64,000 bases of DNA from Thermosynechococcus vestitus BP-1 (GCF_000011345.1 NC_004113.1:1984001-2048000); one strand, 5' to 3'; positions 1 to 9,668 are shown, numbered from the stretch's first letter. Made by a program: numbers and translations. Notes: generated by a model not told the origin, from the sequence alone.

Positions 1-504
1 ACTGGTATACCCCTGAGCCATCCGCGCCTCAATGGCATGGTTTAAACTTCCCGTTTGCGTCAGCAGGGCTGGACGCACACCACAGGTCTGACACAGTTCC
101 TCAAACCAAGGGAGGACTTCAGGCCGACGGCTGCCATGGCCCAGGAGAATATGGGCACCTTCATCGGCGATCGCCCGTTTTAACCATGCTTGAAAGAGCG
201 GCTGTCCGCCCAAGAAGGGGAGTAATTGAATGGGAAGCACCGACTCGGCGGCGGCGATCGCCAGCGGTAGATCCACGACCACATGGTTGCCTGGCAATAA
301 AAAGAGGGGTAGGATCACCATCCCCTCAGCCCCCTGAGAGTGTGCCTCCTGACTAAATTGGCAAATCTGCTTAGGCAGTGGTGCCCCTTCAAGGGTTCCC
401 CAGCTGAGGATGCCAAGAGGGGTGAGTTGCTGGCACAGGAATGCCATCGCTTGCTGCGGTTCCGGGGCAGGGCTGCCGTGGCTAATGAGAAAGTAAGCCA
501 TCAT
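1..504 (-). CDS. CbiX/SirB-like sirohydrochlorin chelatase, 3' end cut by window edge
   Basis: The reading frame starts at 504 (two ATG codons in tandem, 504 and 501) and stays open to the left edge, giving 168 residues. The N-terminus MMAYFLISHGSPAPEPQQAM carries the His of the short class II chelatase family (CbiX, SirB), and a second SHG-like motif, LLGHGSRRPEV, lies near residue 130. Such enzymes insert Co or Fe into sirohydrochlorin in the cytoplasm, for cobalamin or siroheme synthesis. Which metal is used cannot be told from sequence. The start lies inside the end of hisS (23-base overlap), which suggests translational coupling downstream of hisS. Two related domains may be present in tandem, but the C-terminus is missing. 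Confidence 0.8.
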   Translation of the reverse strand, partial: MMAYFLISHGSPAPEPQQAMAFLCQQLTPLGILSWGTLEGAPLPKQICQFSQEAHSQGAEGMVILPLFLLPGNHVVVDLPLAIAAAESVLPIQLLPFLGGQPLFQAWLKRAIADEGAHILLGHGSRRPEVLPWFEELCQTCGVRPALLTQTGSLNHAIEARMAQGYTS

Positions 505-1768
505 GGGGGGTAAGGAAGCGCGATCGCCAGTTTTCACTCAAGAGTTCCTGTTGCGGTACCAAAACCTGCTCTCCGGAAGCTAACCACTTCACTTGGACGG
601 TACCATCCGTCGCTTCACTCTCGCCAATGACCAGACACACGGTGGCACCAACGCGATCGGCGCGTTTCACCTGCTTGCCAAAGGCACTACCGCTGAGATC
701 CACGTCTACGGTATACCCTTGATGCCGCAGTTGCTGTGCCAAGATCAGGCCTTGACGTTCAGCAGCTGCGCCGCGGGTCACCATATAGAGGTAGGGCTGA
801 TTGCGCGCTGGGAGGGGGCGATCGCGCAAAAGTAAAATCAGCCGCTCCAGTCCCATCGCCCAACCAATTGCCGGGGTTGGTGGGCCACCCAGTTCCTCCA
901 CAAGGTGATCGTAGCGACCACCGCCACAGACAGTTCCCTCATTCCCTAAACTCATATCCTGAAATTCAAAGGCGGTGTGGGTGTAGTAATCGAGACCCCG
1001 CACAAGGGCAGGGTTAATTTGGTAGGCAATGCCCAGAGCCTGCAGGAGGGATTGGACTTGCTCAAAATGGGCGCGCGATCGCGCACTCAAATAATCCAAA
1101 AGCCGCGGCGCTTCCTTGACAATGGCTTGGGTGCGGGGATCTTTGCTATCCAGAATTCTGAGGGGATTGCGGTGGAGGCGTTCTTGGGAATCGGGGTCTA
1201 AGTCTGCTTTGTAGGGGGTGAGGTAATCCACCAAGGCTTGGCGATAGGCACTGCGATCCTCGCGATCGCCCACGGAGTTGAGCATCAGGGTTAACTGCTT
1301 TAGTCCCAGAGCCTGCAAAATATCTAAGGCCACGGCAATGACTTCAGCATCGGCACGGGGATCAGCACTCCCTAAAACTTCCACCCCCAACTGGTGAAAC
1401 TGGCGGTAGCGACCGGATTGCGGCCGCTCATAGCGAAACATTGGCCCTAGGTACCACAGACGTTGCACGCCCCCTTGGCTGTGGAGGCCATGCTCAATAT
1501 AGGCGCGAACCACCCCCGCGGTGCCCTCTGGCCGCAGTGTCAGCGACCGTTGAGCGCGATCGCGAAAGGTGTACATCTCCTTACTGACAATATCAGTGGC
1601 TTCACCAATGCCCCGCTCAAACAGAGGGGTTTGCTCAAAAATGGGAGTGCAAATTTCACGGTAGGCAGCGCGATCTAAAATCTGACGGGCAATGGTTTCT
1701 AAATACTGCCAATAGACCCGCTCAGCGGGCAAAATATCGCGAGTTCCCCGTGGTGCTTGCAAACCCAT
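482..1768 (-). CDS. hisS: Histidyl-tRNA synthetase
   Basis: A class II aminoacyl-tRNA synthetase of 428 residues, normal length for bacterial HisS, that charges tRNA-His. Visible motifs in order: GTRDILPAE near the N-terminus, motif 2 region TLRPEGTAGVVRAYIEHG, then RYERPQSGRYRQFHQLGVE, the histidine-binding signature LVRGLDYYTHTAFEF, and motif 3 AIGWAMGLERLILLL. A C-terminal anticodon-binding domain follows (about residues 325-420). The ATG at 1768 begins MGLQAPRGTRDI, which matches family N-termini. The chelatase gene follows with a 23-base overlap. Confidence 0.97.
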   Translation of the reverse strand: MGLQAPRGTRDILPAERVYWQYLETIARQILDRAAYREICTPIFEQTPLFERGIGEATDIVSKEMYTFRDRAQRSLTLRPEGTAGVVRAYIEHGLHSQGGVQRLWYLGPMFRYERPQSGRYRQFHQLGVEVLGSADPRADAEVIAVALDILQALGLKQLTLMLNSVGDREDRSAYRQALVDYLTPYKADLDPDSQERLHRNPLRILDSKDPRTQAIVKEAPRLLDYLSARSRAHFEQVQSLLQALGIAYQINPALVRGLDYYTHTAFEFQDMSLGNEGTVCGGGRYDHLVEELGGPPTPAIGWAMGLERLILLLRDRPLPARNQPYLYMVTRGAAAERQGLILAQQLRHQGYTVDVDLSGSAFGKQVKRADRVGATVCLVIGESEATDGTVQVKWLASGEQVLVPQQELLSENWRSRFLTPHDGLLSH

Positions 1769-1811
1769 GTGTGGTCAATGCGCAAATGAAACAGACGTAT
1801 TATACCTGCTT

Positions 1812-2491
1812 ATACCTGACTCGCTTCCCCTTCCCAGTCACTTCTCCACCCGCTCTAAAACCTCGCGAATGTGCTTGAGTTCCCCAAGAATGTCCTTGAG
1901 GAGATCGTCGGTGGGATTGGGGGGGATTGTTTTTAATTCCCCTTGGAGGGTAGTCATCCCCATCACATCACGGGCAAAGCGAGCCACTTCATTTCACCGC
2001 CAGAGGCAGTCTCCCCCAGGGGTTGCAGGGGTTGGCCGGGGTTGGCACTCCAAAGAAAGGTAATCTCGTCACTGCCGCTACTACTGGCTTCTGTGGTTGT
2101 CAACTGCACTGTAAAGCGGGCTTGGGGAAGTCCAAGGGGACCAAGGTGGGCCAGGAGGTCTTGCTGGAGGCGTTCTGCTGCCCCTTGCCGCAATTGATGG
2201 AGTTGCTCACTTGCTTGCTCAAAAACTTGCCGCCGTTGGGCAACTTCTGCCTCTAGGCACTCTTGGCTAGTAGTAGCATCCTTGAGGGCAGCTAATTCTG
2301 CTTGGATGCGATCGCGATAGGCAATGACGCTGGCCAAATCGGGGCCATACTTGCGACAGAGGCGTTGTAATTGGTGAATACGGTGACTTTCCTGCCCCTG
2401 TTTCCCCAGTGAGGACATTGAACCCCCCCTGAAAGGTCACCTCTAGCTCCGCAATGAGGGCAAAGTTCTGAATCCGCAGTGTTTGTAGCAT
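1812..2491 (-). pseudogene. recN: recN remnant with internal deletion and lost C-terminus
   Basis: RecN is an SMC-like ATPase for double-strand break repair, normally about 550-580 residues. Here an authentic N-terminus starts at 2491 ([18 protein letters not shown], then Walker [10 protein letters not shown]) but breaks directly after the Lys-Ser. In another frame the sequence resumes with a stretch typical of the middle of RecN ([19 protein letters not shown], about 2375) and runs to the ABC signature ETASGGEM near 2000. It then ends at a stop (1963). Walker B and the rest are gone. The DNA beyond (about 1990-1812) is open in another frame and encodes an unrelated-looking tail, VARFARDVMGMTTLQGELK onwards, whose origin I do not recognise. 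I infer at least two deletions. Confidence 0.8.
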
Positions 2492-2567
2492 TGTGGCTCT
2501 ACGAGAGCAACAGTTCTAGGGCAATCCTTGAGAAAAGGGCAGTGACCCACTTTGGGGATCGTGCGAC

Positions 2568-2597
2568 TTGATTTTGTACCGCCGATTAGCCTACATA
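2568..2597 (+). promoter_or_regulatory. Candidate sigma-70-type promoter of crtR
   Basis: TTGATT at 2568-2573 and TACATA at 2592-2597 are separated by 18 bases, a fair fit to -35/-10 boxes. They lie about 45 bases before the crtR start. AGGAG at 2626-2630 is the likely ribosome binding site. This is only pattern matching. Confidence 0.35.
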
Positions 2598-2641
2598 GTA
2601 GAAGGTAATATTTTGCAACAATGTGAGGAGCGACCGCGCGG

Positions 2642-3529
2642 ATGATCACGGAGGCAGCGATTCCGGCCACGGTTCCTAAGGAATTTTTAGGTCCCCCGGT
2701 GGGCTTTAATCCCACCTTAGTGATGTTTTTTGCCGCATTTGCGATCGCCATTCTATCCACTTGGGGCTACGTTCAAGGTCACTGGCCGGGCGGGCTCTCA
2801 TTTGTGGCCAATATGTTAGCCTTGCACCTCATGGGCACAGTAATTCACGATGCCTCCCACAATGTTGCCCACCGTCATCCCATCATGAATGCCATCATGG
2901 GTCATGGCAGTGCCCTGATGTTGGGCTTCGTTTTCCCTGTCTTTACCCGGGTGCACATGCAGCACCATGCCCATGTCAATGATCCCGAAAACGATCCCGA
3001 CCATTACGTTTCCAAGGGGGGGCCGCTGTGGTTAATCGCCCCCCGCTTTTTCTACCACGAGATTTTCTTTTTTAAGCGGCGGCTTTGGCGCAAGTACGAA
3101 CTCCTAGAGTGGTTTCTCAGTCGCCTGACGCTGGTGGGGATTGTGACCTTTGCGGCGCTCAATGGCTATTTAGACTACATTTTGAACTATTGGTTTTTAC
3201 CGGCTGGGGTTGTGGGTTTGATGCTGGGGCTGTTTTTTGACTATTTTCCCCATCGTCCCCACACCGAGCGCGATCGCTGGCACAATGCGCGGGTCTATCC
3301 CAGTCGTCTCCTCAACATCCTTATTTTTGGCCAAAACTACCACCTGATCCATCACCTCTGGCCGAATATCCCTTGGTACAAGGTGCAGCCCGCCTACTAC
3401 GCCGTCAAACCTCTCCTCGATGCTCACGGCTGCAAACAAACCCTTGGTATATTGGAACCAGGGAATTTCCTGCCCTTTCTCTACGATGCGTTAGTGGGTT
3501 TGCATTTTCACCGTCCCCGTTCCTCCTGA
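2642..3529 (+). CDS. crtR: Beta-carotene hydroxylase (CrtR type)
   Basis: Membrane di-iron hydroxylase of the fatty-acid-desaturase superfamily, 295 residues, which in cyanobacteria adds 3-OH groups to beta-ionone rings (zeaxanthin, and related xanthophylls). The histidine clusters expected of CrtR are visible: HDASHNVAHRHP, HMQHHAHVNDPENDPDHY, and HRPH followed by HLIHHLWPNIPWYKVQPAYY. Several hydrophobic segments separate them. The ATG at 2642 has AGGAG 11 bases upstream. The ABC ATPase follows after 14 bases, so the two are probably cotranscribed. An acyl-lipid desaturase is the alternative, but motif spacing and the C-terminus favour CrtR. Confidence 0.88.
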   Translation: MITEAAIPATVPKEFLGPPVGFNPTLVMFFAAFAIAILSTWGYVQGHWPGGLSFVANMLALHLMGTVIHDASHNVAHRHPIMNAIMGHGSALMLGFVFPVFTRVHMQHHAHVNDPENDPDHYVSKGGPLWLIAPRFFYHEIFFFKRRLWRKYELLEWFLSRLTLVGIVTFAALNGYLDYILNYWFLPAGVVGLMLGLFFDYFPHRPHTERDRWHNARVYPSRLLNILIFGQNYHLIHHLWPNIPWYKVQPAYYAVKPLLDAHGCKQTLGILEPGNFLPFLYDALVGLHFHRPRSS

Positions 3530-3543
3530 GGTGCCTTCCCGCC

Positions 3544-4503
3544 ATGGTGATTAGCGCTGACGGCGATCGCCCCCCTGTGGTGGCGGTTGAGAACCTCCAA
3601 AAATCCTACCGCACTGGTTTCTGGCTGCAGACGGTCCTCACCCCCCTCAAGTCCATCTCGCTGCAAGTCCAGCCAGGGGAAACCTTTGGCCTGTTGGGGC
3701 CCAATGGAGCGGGCAAGACCACCCTTTTAAAAATTCTCTTGGGGCTGGTGCGACCCAGTGCTGGCTCCGGTACCCTTTTGGGATACCCGTTGGGCGATCG
3801 CGCTGTGCGGCAGCGGATTGGCTACCTACCGGAAAATCCCTACTTCTACGACTATTTGACCGCTTGGGAGTTCCTAGAGTTTACGGCAGGACTCTTTGGC
3901 CTCAGTGCCGCCACCTGCAAAGAACGCATTCCCCTGCTATTGGAAATGGTCGGCCTCAATCTCAAGGATGCCCGCAAAAAGCAAATGCGCCGCTATTCAA
4001 AGGGCATGGTGCAGCGGGTGGGATTGGCACAAGCCCTAATTAACGATCCCGAAGTGGTCTTTTTGGACGAACCCATGTCGGGCCTCGACCCCCTTGGCCG
4101 CTACCAAATTCGCGAGATCATTCTTTCCTTAAAACAGCAGGGCAAAACAATTTTCTTCAATAGCCATGTGCTGGCGGATGTGGAAGCCATTTGCGATCGC
4201 GTTGGCATTTTGGCACAGGGGGAACTGATTTGTGCAGGTACCGTTGATGAACTCCTCGGCAGCAGTCAAGCCTACCATGTGGTGGGCAAAGGGGGTCATG
4301 TGGACGGCCTTCAGGAATGGCTCTATTCCCTAGAAATTCAGGGCGATCGCTGGCAAGGTGTGATCAAAATTCCCCTACAACGCTTCCTCGCTCTCGTTGA
4401 AGAAATGGGGGGCAAAATCCTGCAACTGCGCCTGGCTCGCCCCACCCTAGAGGAGTTTTTTGTGGAACAACTGCGCCAAAAAGGAATTCAAGTCACCCAT
4501 TAA
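3544..4503 (+). CDS. ABC transporter ATP-binding protein (ABC-2 type)
   Basis: Cytoplasmic ATPase subunit of 319 residues. Walker A LGPNGAGKTTLLKIL (about residue 53), signature YSKGMVQRVGLAQAL, Walker B VVFLDEPMSGLDP and the switch His in FFNSHVLADVEAI are intact. The C-terminal approximately 90 residues resemble the regulatory tail of ABC-2 exporters and Gld/Nos-type ATPases. I place the start at ATG 3544 (MVISADGDRPPVVAVENL), because upstream codons overlap crtR. No permease is adjacent. The ABC-2 permease at 26838 is a possible partner. Substrate unknown. Confidence 0.88.
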   Translation: MVISADGDRPPVVAVENLQKSYRTGFWLQTVLTPLKSISLQVQPGETFGLLGPNGAGKTTLLKILLGLVRPSAGSGTLLGYPLGDRAVRQRIGYLPENPYFYDYLTAWEFLEFTAGLFGLSAATCKERIPLLLEMVGLNLKDARKKQMRRYSKGMVQRVGLAQALINDPEVVFLDEPMSGLDPLGRYQIREIILSLKQQGKTIFFNSHVLADVEAICDRVGILAQGELICAGTVDELLGSSQAYHVVGKGGHVDGLQEWLYSLEIQGDRWQGVIKIPLQRFLALVEEMGGKILQLRLARPTLEEFFVEQLRQKGIQVTH

Positions 4504-4547
4504 GGAAGTCATCCGTCTAAAGTTCTGGTTGCAAAAGGTGATCATCC

Positions 4548-5786
4548 ATGCTGAACTGGCGCCGCTTTCTCTGGTTGAGCTGCCTAGCCGCTCTTTTAGT
4601 GGTTGCCTGTGGTACCTCTTCCTCTTCTGTGGCCACCGATGCCCTCAGCCAGAAAATTGAGCAGTTGCGACAGGCGCCCCTTACCGTTGTCGTTGAGAAT
4701 GCCCAAGGCCGTCCGATTCCCAATGCCCGCCTCCAACTGGCGCAGCAAAGCCACGCCTTCCCCTTTGGCGTTGCCCTCGATACAGAGATGTTTCGTCCCA
4801 GCCCCCCTGCGGCTGCTCCTTGGTACAAGCAGACGGCCCAGGAAAACTTCAACGCTGCGGTCCATGAAAATGCCCTCAAGTGGTACCAGTTGGAGCCAGA
4901 ACAGGGGCAGCTGGACTTTACCATGGCTGATACGATTCTTAACTGGGTGCAGGCTCAAGGCTGGCCAATGCGGGGGCATACCCTCTTTTGGGAAGTGGAG
5001 GAGTTTAATCCCCCTTGGCTAAAAACACTGCCGCCCGCCCAACTGCGAGCAGCGGTTAAAAACCATGCCATGACTGTCTGTCACCACTATCGCGGCCGCA
5101 TTAACGAGTTTGATGTCAATAATGAAATGCTCCATGGCAACTTTTTCCGCAGTCGCCTTGGTGAGGACATTGTCAAGGAGATGTTTGAATGGTGCCGTGA
5201 GGGCAATCCCGAGGCCGTTCTCTATGTCAACGACTACGGCATTATTGAGGGCGATCGCCTAAAGGACTATGTTGAGCAGATTCGCGATCTCTTGGCGCAA
5301 GGGGTGCCCATTGGCGGTATTGGTATTCAAGCCCATCTGGAATCTCCCTTGGATGAGGCCAAAATGCAGCGGGCCCTCGATACCCTCGCTCAGTTCAATC
5401 TGCCCTTAAAAATTACCGAAGTGAGTGTGAGTTTGGCGGACGAGCAACAGCAGGCCCAGACCCTGCGCCAGATTTACCGCATTGGTTTTGCCCACCCCGC
5501 AGTCAAGGAAATTTTGCTTTGGGGCTTTTGGGCGGGGAACCATTGGCGTCCCCAAGCGGGACTCTATCGCCAAGACTTTGCTCCTAAGCCAGCGGCGATC
5601 GCCTACCGCAAGCTACTCTTTGAGGACTGGTGGACTAGGGTGAGTGGTCGAACCAATGCCCAAGGCCAATGGCAGGGCCGCGGCTACCTCGGTCGCTATC
5701 GCTTAACCGTTGCTGCCCAAGGCCAAACCCAGACCCGCGAGTTTGAACTCTCCCAAGGGGGGACCACTGTAACCGTGCGGCTATGA
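4548..5786 (+). CDS. GH10 endo-1,4-beta-xylanase-like lipoprotein
   Basis: 412 residues. The N-terminus (RRFLWLSCLAALLVVACG) is a lipoprotein signal with Cys at the lipobox, so the protein is exported and membrane anchored. The body is a glycoside hydrolase family 10 barrel: HENALKWYQLEPEQGQLDF, RGHTLFW, the acid/base Glu193 in FDVNNEMLHGNFF and the nucleophile Glu291 in ITEVSVSL. Both catalytic Glu are present, so activity on a beta-1,4-xylan or related glycan is plausible. The C-terminal approximately 60 residues look like a small beta domain. It lies 44 bases after the ABC ATPase on the same strand and ends 2 bases from the convergent aldehyde dehydrogenase. The real substrate in a phototroph is unknown. 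Confidence 0.85.
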   Translation: MLNWRRFLWLSCLAALLVVACGTSSSSVATDALSQKIEQLRQAPLTVVVENAQGRPIPNARLQLAQQSHAFPFGVALDTEMFRPSPPAAAPWYKQTAQENFNAAVHENALKWYQLEPEQGQLDFTMADTILNWVQAQGWPMRGHTLFWEVEEFNPPWLKTLPPAQLRAAVKNHAMTVCHHYRGRINEFDVNNEMLHGNFFRSRLGEDIVKEMFEWCREGNPEAVLYVNDYGIIEGDRLKDYVEQIRDLLAQGVPIGGIGIQAHLESPLDEAKMQRALDTLAQFNLPLKITEVSVSLADEQQQAQTLRQIYRIGFAHPAVKEILLWGFWAGNHWRPQAGLYRQDFAPKPAAIAYRKLLFEDWWTRVSGRTNAQGQWQGRGYLGRYRLTVAAQGQTQTREFELSQGGTTVTVRL

Positions 5787-5788
5787 GC

Positions 5789-7441
5789 CTAGCCCCGCAG
5801 AGCCGCCGTCAAAAGGGAGAGCCAAGCCAAGGGATTGCCGCCAGCGTAAATGTCTATGACCGCCTGAGCCAGTTGAGGGAGGGTGCGATGGCCATAGAAC
5901 CAAGGGGGTGTCACCGGTAACTGGAAGGGAACACGAACCACGGCTTTTTCGGGATAGTCGAAAAGGAAGCTATTGTGAACAACGCCTACCCCAGAACCAA
6001 TGGCCGCTGGCCTATGGCCAGGAAAGGCGCCCCAGGGGGTACACCCCAGCCCATAGGCTAAGGAGACCCACGCATTAATGGCAATGGCACCGTAGCGCAG
6101 TTGGGCGATCGCCCGCTCCAGCGCCTCTGCATGACTGGCCTCAGTCCGTGGATCAATGATGAGACTACAGCCAAGGGTGCCCCAGAGCCGCTCATTAACA
6201 AAGGTCACCGCAGTGGCGAGGTAGGCAGGGACATCATTGACGGGCAGTTGCACCTCTGCCAACAGACCACAAAAAACCTCTTCTTGGAAAATACGAGGAT
6301 TCGCCGTCGGGGTGAGGCCTTCAATCAGGGTCCAAGGAATTGTCCCTTCCCCAGAGGGACTCAGAACCGTGGCTTGGGGATAGTCCGCCAAAAACGATTC
6401 ATAGCGGGCGATCGCCCCCGGATAGTAGGCAGGACGCGACGGAATCCCTTGCAGTTGTGCCTTGAGGGCGTTGAGGAATGCCTCTCGCTGGGGCCACCCC
6501 GCAGCCGTGACGAGGATTTGCGCCCCAATGCAGTTGAAGCTGGCATTATGGACAAGGGCACTGGCCACTTGGCGGGCTTGATAGGCCAGCTCAGACTCTG
6601 TCCACTCCCCAGGAACCATCAGCAAGGGCGTGACATTTCCCAATTCCGCCGTCACCGGTTTGGTTAACTTCGGTTGTTGGCGGGCTTTGCGAAGGGCCTG
6701 CTCCGCCGCCGTTTCTCCCCAAACAAGACGATTGTAGGTGTGGTGGGATCCCGTAATGTGAATGTGCTGCGTCAAGGGATGGTGGCAGAGGACTTCCCCC
6801 AGGGCAGCATCTCCTTCAACAATCTCCAGGAAACCCGCCTCAATCAGAGGGGCACAAACCTTACGAAAACAATCCGTCAAGGGGGCCAAGAGGGGATTCA
6901 TCTTCAGGAGTGCTACTCGATTGGCCACCACGAGTTGATAGAGGGCATCCGCCAAGCACAAGGACGTGATATTGCCCGCCCCCAGGACCACAGCGACCCC
7001 CGGCGGGGGTGGGTTACGGTAGGCACTGCCTTGAGTTGGGGGGTGATTGGGTTGGAGCCAAACTTCCGCTTTCACCCCAAACCAGAGTAAGCGCTCTTGC
7101 CAATTGCGAGGCACAATCTCAGCGATCGCCTGACCGGTGGGGGCGGTTCGCCAGCGGCGTACAGGGGGAGTTGCCTCATGACGCAGGGCGTAGAGATAGT
7201 GATCCAGCTTGAGAATCAGTCCCAGGGGGCCGGTTGTCCACTCTTCCCCTGCCCAGAGGCCTTGGGGATCAATCCCCTTAATTTCACAGGCCAGGGTAAC
7301 CCACTCTGTGGCATGGCGGCGAGCCAGAACCTTAACCGCTTGCAGATAGGGAATCCGCTGCCGCGGCGAGAGTCGCTGCCACTGACTAGCCTGTTGCTGG
7401 AGGCGTTCCAGCTCGGGAAGCGGGACGGTTGCAACTGTCAT
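5789..7441 (-). CDS. Aldehyde dehydrogenase superfamily protein, atypical
   Basis: About 550 residues of ALDH fold. The N-terminal approximately 130 residues are unusual for classical ALDHs. Recognisable parts are the nucleotide-binding stretch PPPGVAVVLGAGNITSLCLAD, HIHITGSHHTYNRLVWG, TAELGNVTPLLMVPG and the presumptive nucleophile Cys in HNASFNCIGAQILV, followed by RIFQEEVFCGLLAE. An NAD(P)-dependent oxidation or an acyl-reductase type reaction is possible. The substrate is not readable. ATG 7441 (MTVATVPLPELERL) is chosen; an in-frame GTG at 7459 with AGGAG overlapping it is the alternative. The gene stands alone and converges with the xylanase. Confidence 0.8.
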   Translation of the reverse strand: MTVATVPLPELERLQQQASQWQRLSPRQRIPYLQAVKVLARRHATEWVTLACEIKGIDPQGLWAGEEWTTGPLGLILKLDHYLYALRHEATPPVRRWRTAPTGQAIAEIVPRNWQERLLWFGVKAEVWLQPNHPPTQGSAYRNPPPPGVAVVLGAGNITSLCLADALYQLVVANRVALLKMNPLLAPLTDCFRKVCAPLIEAGFLEIVEGDAALGEVLCHHPLTQHIHITGSHHTYNRLVWGETAAEQALRKARQQPKLTKPVTAELGNVTPLLMVPGEWTESELAYQARQVASALVHNASFNCIGAQILVTAAGWPQREAFLNALKAQLQGIPSRPAYYPGAIARYESFLADYPQATVLSPSGEGTIPWTLIEGLTPTANPRIFQEEVFCGLLAEVQLPVNDVPAYLATAVTFVNERLWGTLGCSLIIDPRTEASHAEALERAIAQLRYGAIAINAWVSLAYGLGCTPWGAFPGHRPAAIGSGVGVVHNSFLFDYPEKAVVRVPFQLPVTPPWFYGHRTLPQLAQAVIDIYAGGNPLAWLSLLTAALRG

Positions 7442-7590
7442 AGAAGTCCGGATCTTCACTCCTAGGGGAACGGTTCTCAGCAGTGCGGGGTGCTGTTTTT
7501 CTCAATCCTTCTGTACCAAGAAACTCAATCGCGATCGCCCGCCCGCTGCGCTACATTAAAAAATTATGAACGATGCAGGGGAGGTAAGGT

Positions 7591-8373
7591 GTGATTCGTC
7601 CCGACAGCGAAGTCATTTTAGAAGTTAGAGAGTTAACAGCCAGTGTGGAGGACACCCCCATTCTCAAAGGCCTGAACTTGACCATTCGCGCGGGAGAAAT
7701 TCATGCCATCATGGGACCCAATGGCTCCGGCAAAAGCACCTTCTCCAAAATTCTCGCGGGTCATCCAGACTACACTGTAACGGGTGGTGAAGTACTCTAC
7801 AAAGGCAAAAATCTCCTGGACTTGCCCCCTGAAGAGCGTGCCCGCGAAGGCGTCTTTTTGGCCTTTCAATACCCCCTGGAAATTCCGGGGGTGAGCAACC
7901 TCGACTTTTTGCGGGTAGCCTACAATGCCAAGCGTAAGCACCAAGGCCTCGAGGAACTGGATGCCTTTGATTTTGATGATTTGGTGCGGCAGAAAATTGA
8001 ACTGGTGAAGCTAGAGGAAGGCTTCCTGCAGCGGGGGGTGAATGAGGGCTTCTCTGGCGGTGAGAAAAAGCGCAATGAAATTTTGCAAATGGCCCTGCTG
8101 GAACCCACCCTTGCCATCCTTGATGAAACGGACTCCGGGCTTGATATTGATGCCCTGCGCATTGTTGCCAACGGTGTCAACCAACTCACTCGCCCCGATA
8201 ACTGCATTCTGCTCATTACCCACTATCAGCGGCTGCTGGACTACATCGTGCCTGACTACGTCCATGTCATGGAGGGAGGGCGCATTGTCCTCACGGGGCC
8301 GAAGGAACTGGCACTAGAACTGGAGGCACGGGGCTATGACTGGGTTCGCGAAGAGGAGGTGGCTGCGTCATGA
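7591..8373 (+). CDS. sufC: Fe-S cluster assembly ATPase SufC
   Basis: Cytosolic ABC-type ATPase of the SUF iron-sulfur assembly scaffold, 260 residues. Walker [17 protein letters not shown], signature [20 protein letters not shown] and Walker [17 protein letters not shown] are exactly of SufC type. The start is GTG at 7591 behind GAGGTAAG. The stop overlaps the sufD start by four bases (ATGA). sufB and sufS are not adjacent, so the usual cyanobacterial sufBCDS run is split or continues elsewhere. Confidence 0.96.
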   Translation: MIRPDSEVILEVRELTASVEDTPILKGLNLTIRAGEIHAIMGPNGSGKSTFSKILAGHPDYTVTGGEVLYKGKNLLDLPPEERAREGVFLAFQYPLEIPGVSNLDFLRVAYNAKRKHQGLEELDAFDFDDLVRQKIELVKLEEGFLQRGVNEGFSGGEKKRNEILQMALLEPTLAILDETDSGLDIDALRIVANGVNQLTRPDNCILLITHYQRLLDYIVPDYVHVMEGGRIVLTGPKELALELEARGYDWVREEEVAAS

Positions 8374-9668
8374 CAATTACAGTCAAGGCCAATTCCGATC
8401 AAGCGGATCTGCCCCAGGCCAGTGGTGCCAATGAGCTCAATGACCTATTGAACTTCGCCCCGCCCCTGCACCACCCTGAGCTGGCAGTGCTACGGCAGAC
8501 GGCCCGCGATCGCCTCCACGAGCAAACCTTGCCGACCCCCCGTGATGAGGATTGGCGCTTTACGGATTTATCGGTTTTACGGACGCGCACCTTTCAGCCG
8601 CCCATTGCCCCCCTTAACCCTGAAATTGTTGCTGAGGTGCAACATTTACTGTGCGAACGCAGTTTTCCAACCGTTGCCCAGATTGTCCTGATTGATGGCT
8701 ATTTTTGCGGGGAACTCTCCCGTGTGGATGCCGCGGGGGTTGAGTTATTGCCCCCCTCCCTGCCGGCGATCGCCCCCCCGGAGGTCTTCAGTGACCTCAA
8801 TGCCGCAATGCTGGCAGAGCGGTTGTGTCTGCGCCTGTCGGGACATTTCAGGGAGCCAGTGGAGGTTTTCTTTGTCAGTAGCCGGCAGCAGCAGAGCGTG
8901 GTCTCACCCCGCCTTACCGTTGAAGTAGCTGCCCACGGTCAAGTTACCCTGATTGAACGTTTTTTGTCCCTCACCGGTGACCAACAGTTCACCAACACTG
9001 TGACGGAAATTTCCCTAGGGGCTGCCGCTGGCTTGCACCATGTGCGCATTCAACACCAATCGCCGACAGCAATTCACATTGGCTCTACAGCAGTGTGCCA
9101 AGCTCAAGACAGTGCCTACGAGGGGCACGCCATTGATTTGGGGGGATGTTTGAGTCGCCACCATTGGCAGGTGCAGATCCAAGGCAGTGGTAGCCAGACA
9201 ATCCTGAAGGGACTCGCGATCGCTATGGATGAGCAGATCGTAGACACCCACTCGGCAGTGCTCTTCCATGCTCCCCACAGCAGGAGTGAACAGATTCACA
9301 AGTGCATTCTTGGCGATCGCGCCCATGGCATCTTCAATGGCCGAGTGGTCGTGCCCCAGGTGGCGCAACTCACCGATGCAAGCCAGCTCAATCGCACACT
9401 ACTGCTTTCCGACAAAGCCCGTGTGGATACCAAGCCGCAACTGGAAATTGTTGCTGATAACGTCAAGTGCTCCCACGGTGCCACCGTCAGTCAACTGGCT
9501 GCGGAGGACATCTTTTACCTGCGTAGTCGGGGCCTTGATCAGCACCAAGCACGGGATTTATTGGTGAAGGCCTTTGCCCTTGAGCAGCTCAGCGACATTA
9601 CGCCCGAGCCACTACGGGAGGAAATTGAGGAAGCACTGCTTGCCAAATTAGGCGGATCGCTGCCGTAA
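8370..9668 (+). CDS. sufD: Fe-S cluster assembly protein SufD
   Basis: 432 residues, family-typical. SufD is the beta-helical partner of SufB in the SufBC2D scaffold. Seen: [11 protein letters not shown] near residue 55, and the C-terminal core with [19 protein letters not shown], then [40 protein letters not shown]. The latter carries the conserved CSHGAT motif containing the cluster-site His. It starts in the 4-base overlap with sufC. Its 3' end overlaps the convergent PepSY-type gene by 21 bases, so no terminator fits between them. Confidence 0.95.
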   Translation: MTITVKANSDQADLPQASGANELNDLLNFAPPLHHPELAVLRQTARDRLHEQTLPTPRDEDWRFTDLSVLRTRTFQPPIAPLNPEIVAEVQHLLCERSFPTVAQIVLIDGYFCGELSRVDAAGVELLPPSLPAIAPPEVFSDLNAAMLAERLCLRLSGHFREPVEVFFVSSRQQQSVVSPRLTVEVAAHGQVTLIERFLSLTGDQQFTNTVTEISLGAAAGLHHVRIQHQSPTAIHIGSTAVCQAQDSAYEGHAIDLGGCLSRHHWQVQIQGSGSQTILKGLAIAMDEQIVDTHSAVLFHAPHSRSEQIHKCILGDRAHGIFNGRVVVPQVAQLTDASQLNRTLLLSDKARVDTKPQLEIVADNVKCSHGATVSQLAAEDIFYLRSRGLDQHQARDLLVKAFALEQLSDITPEPLREEIEEALLAKLGGSLP

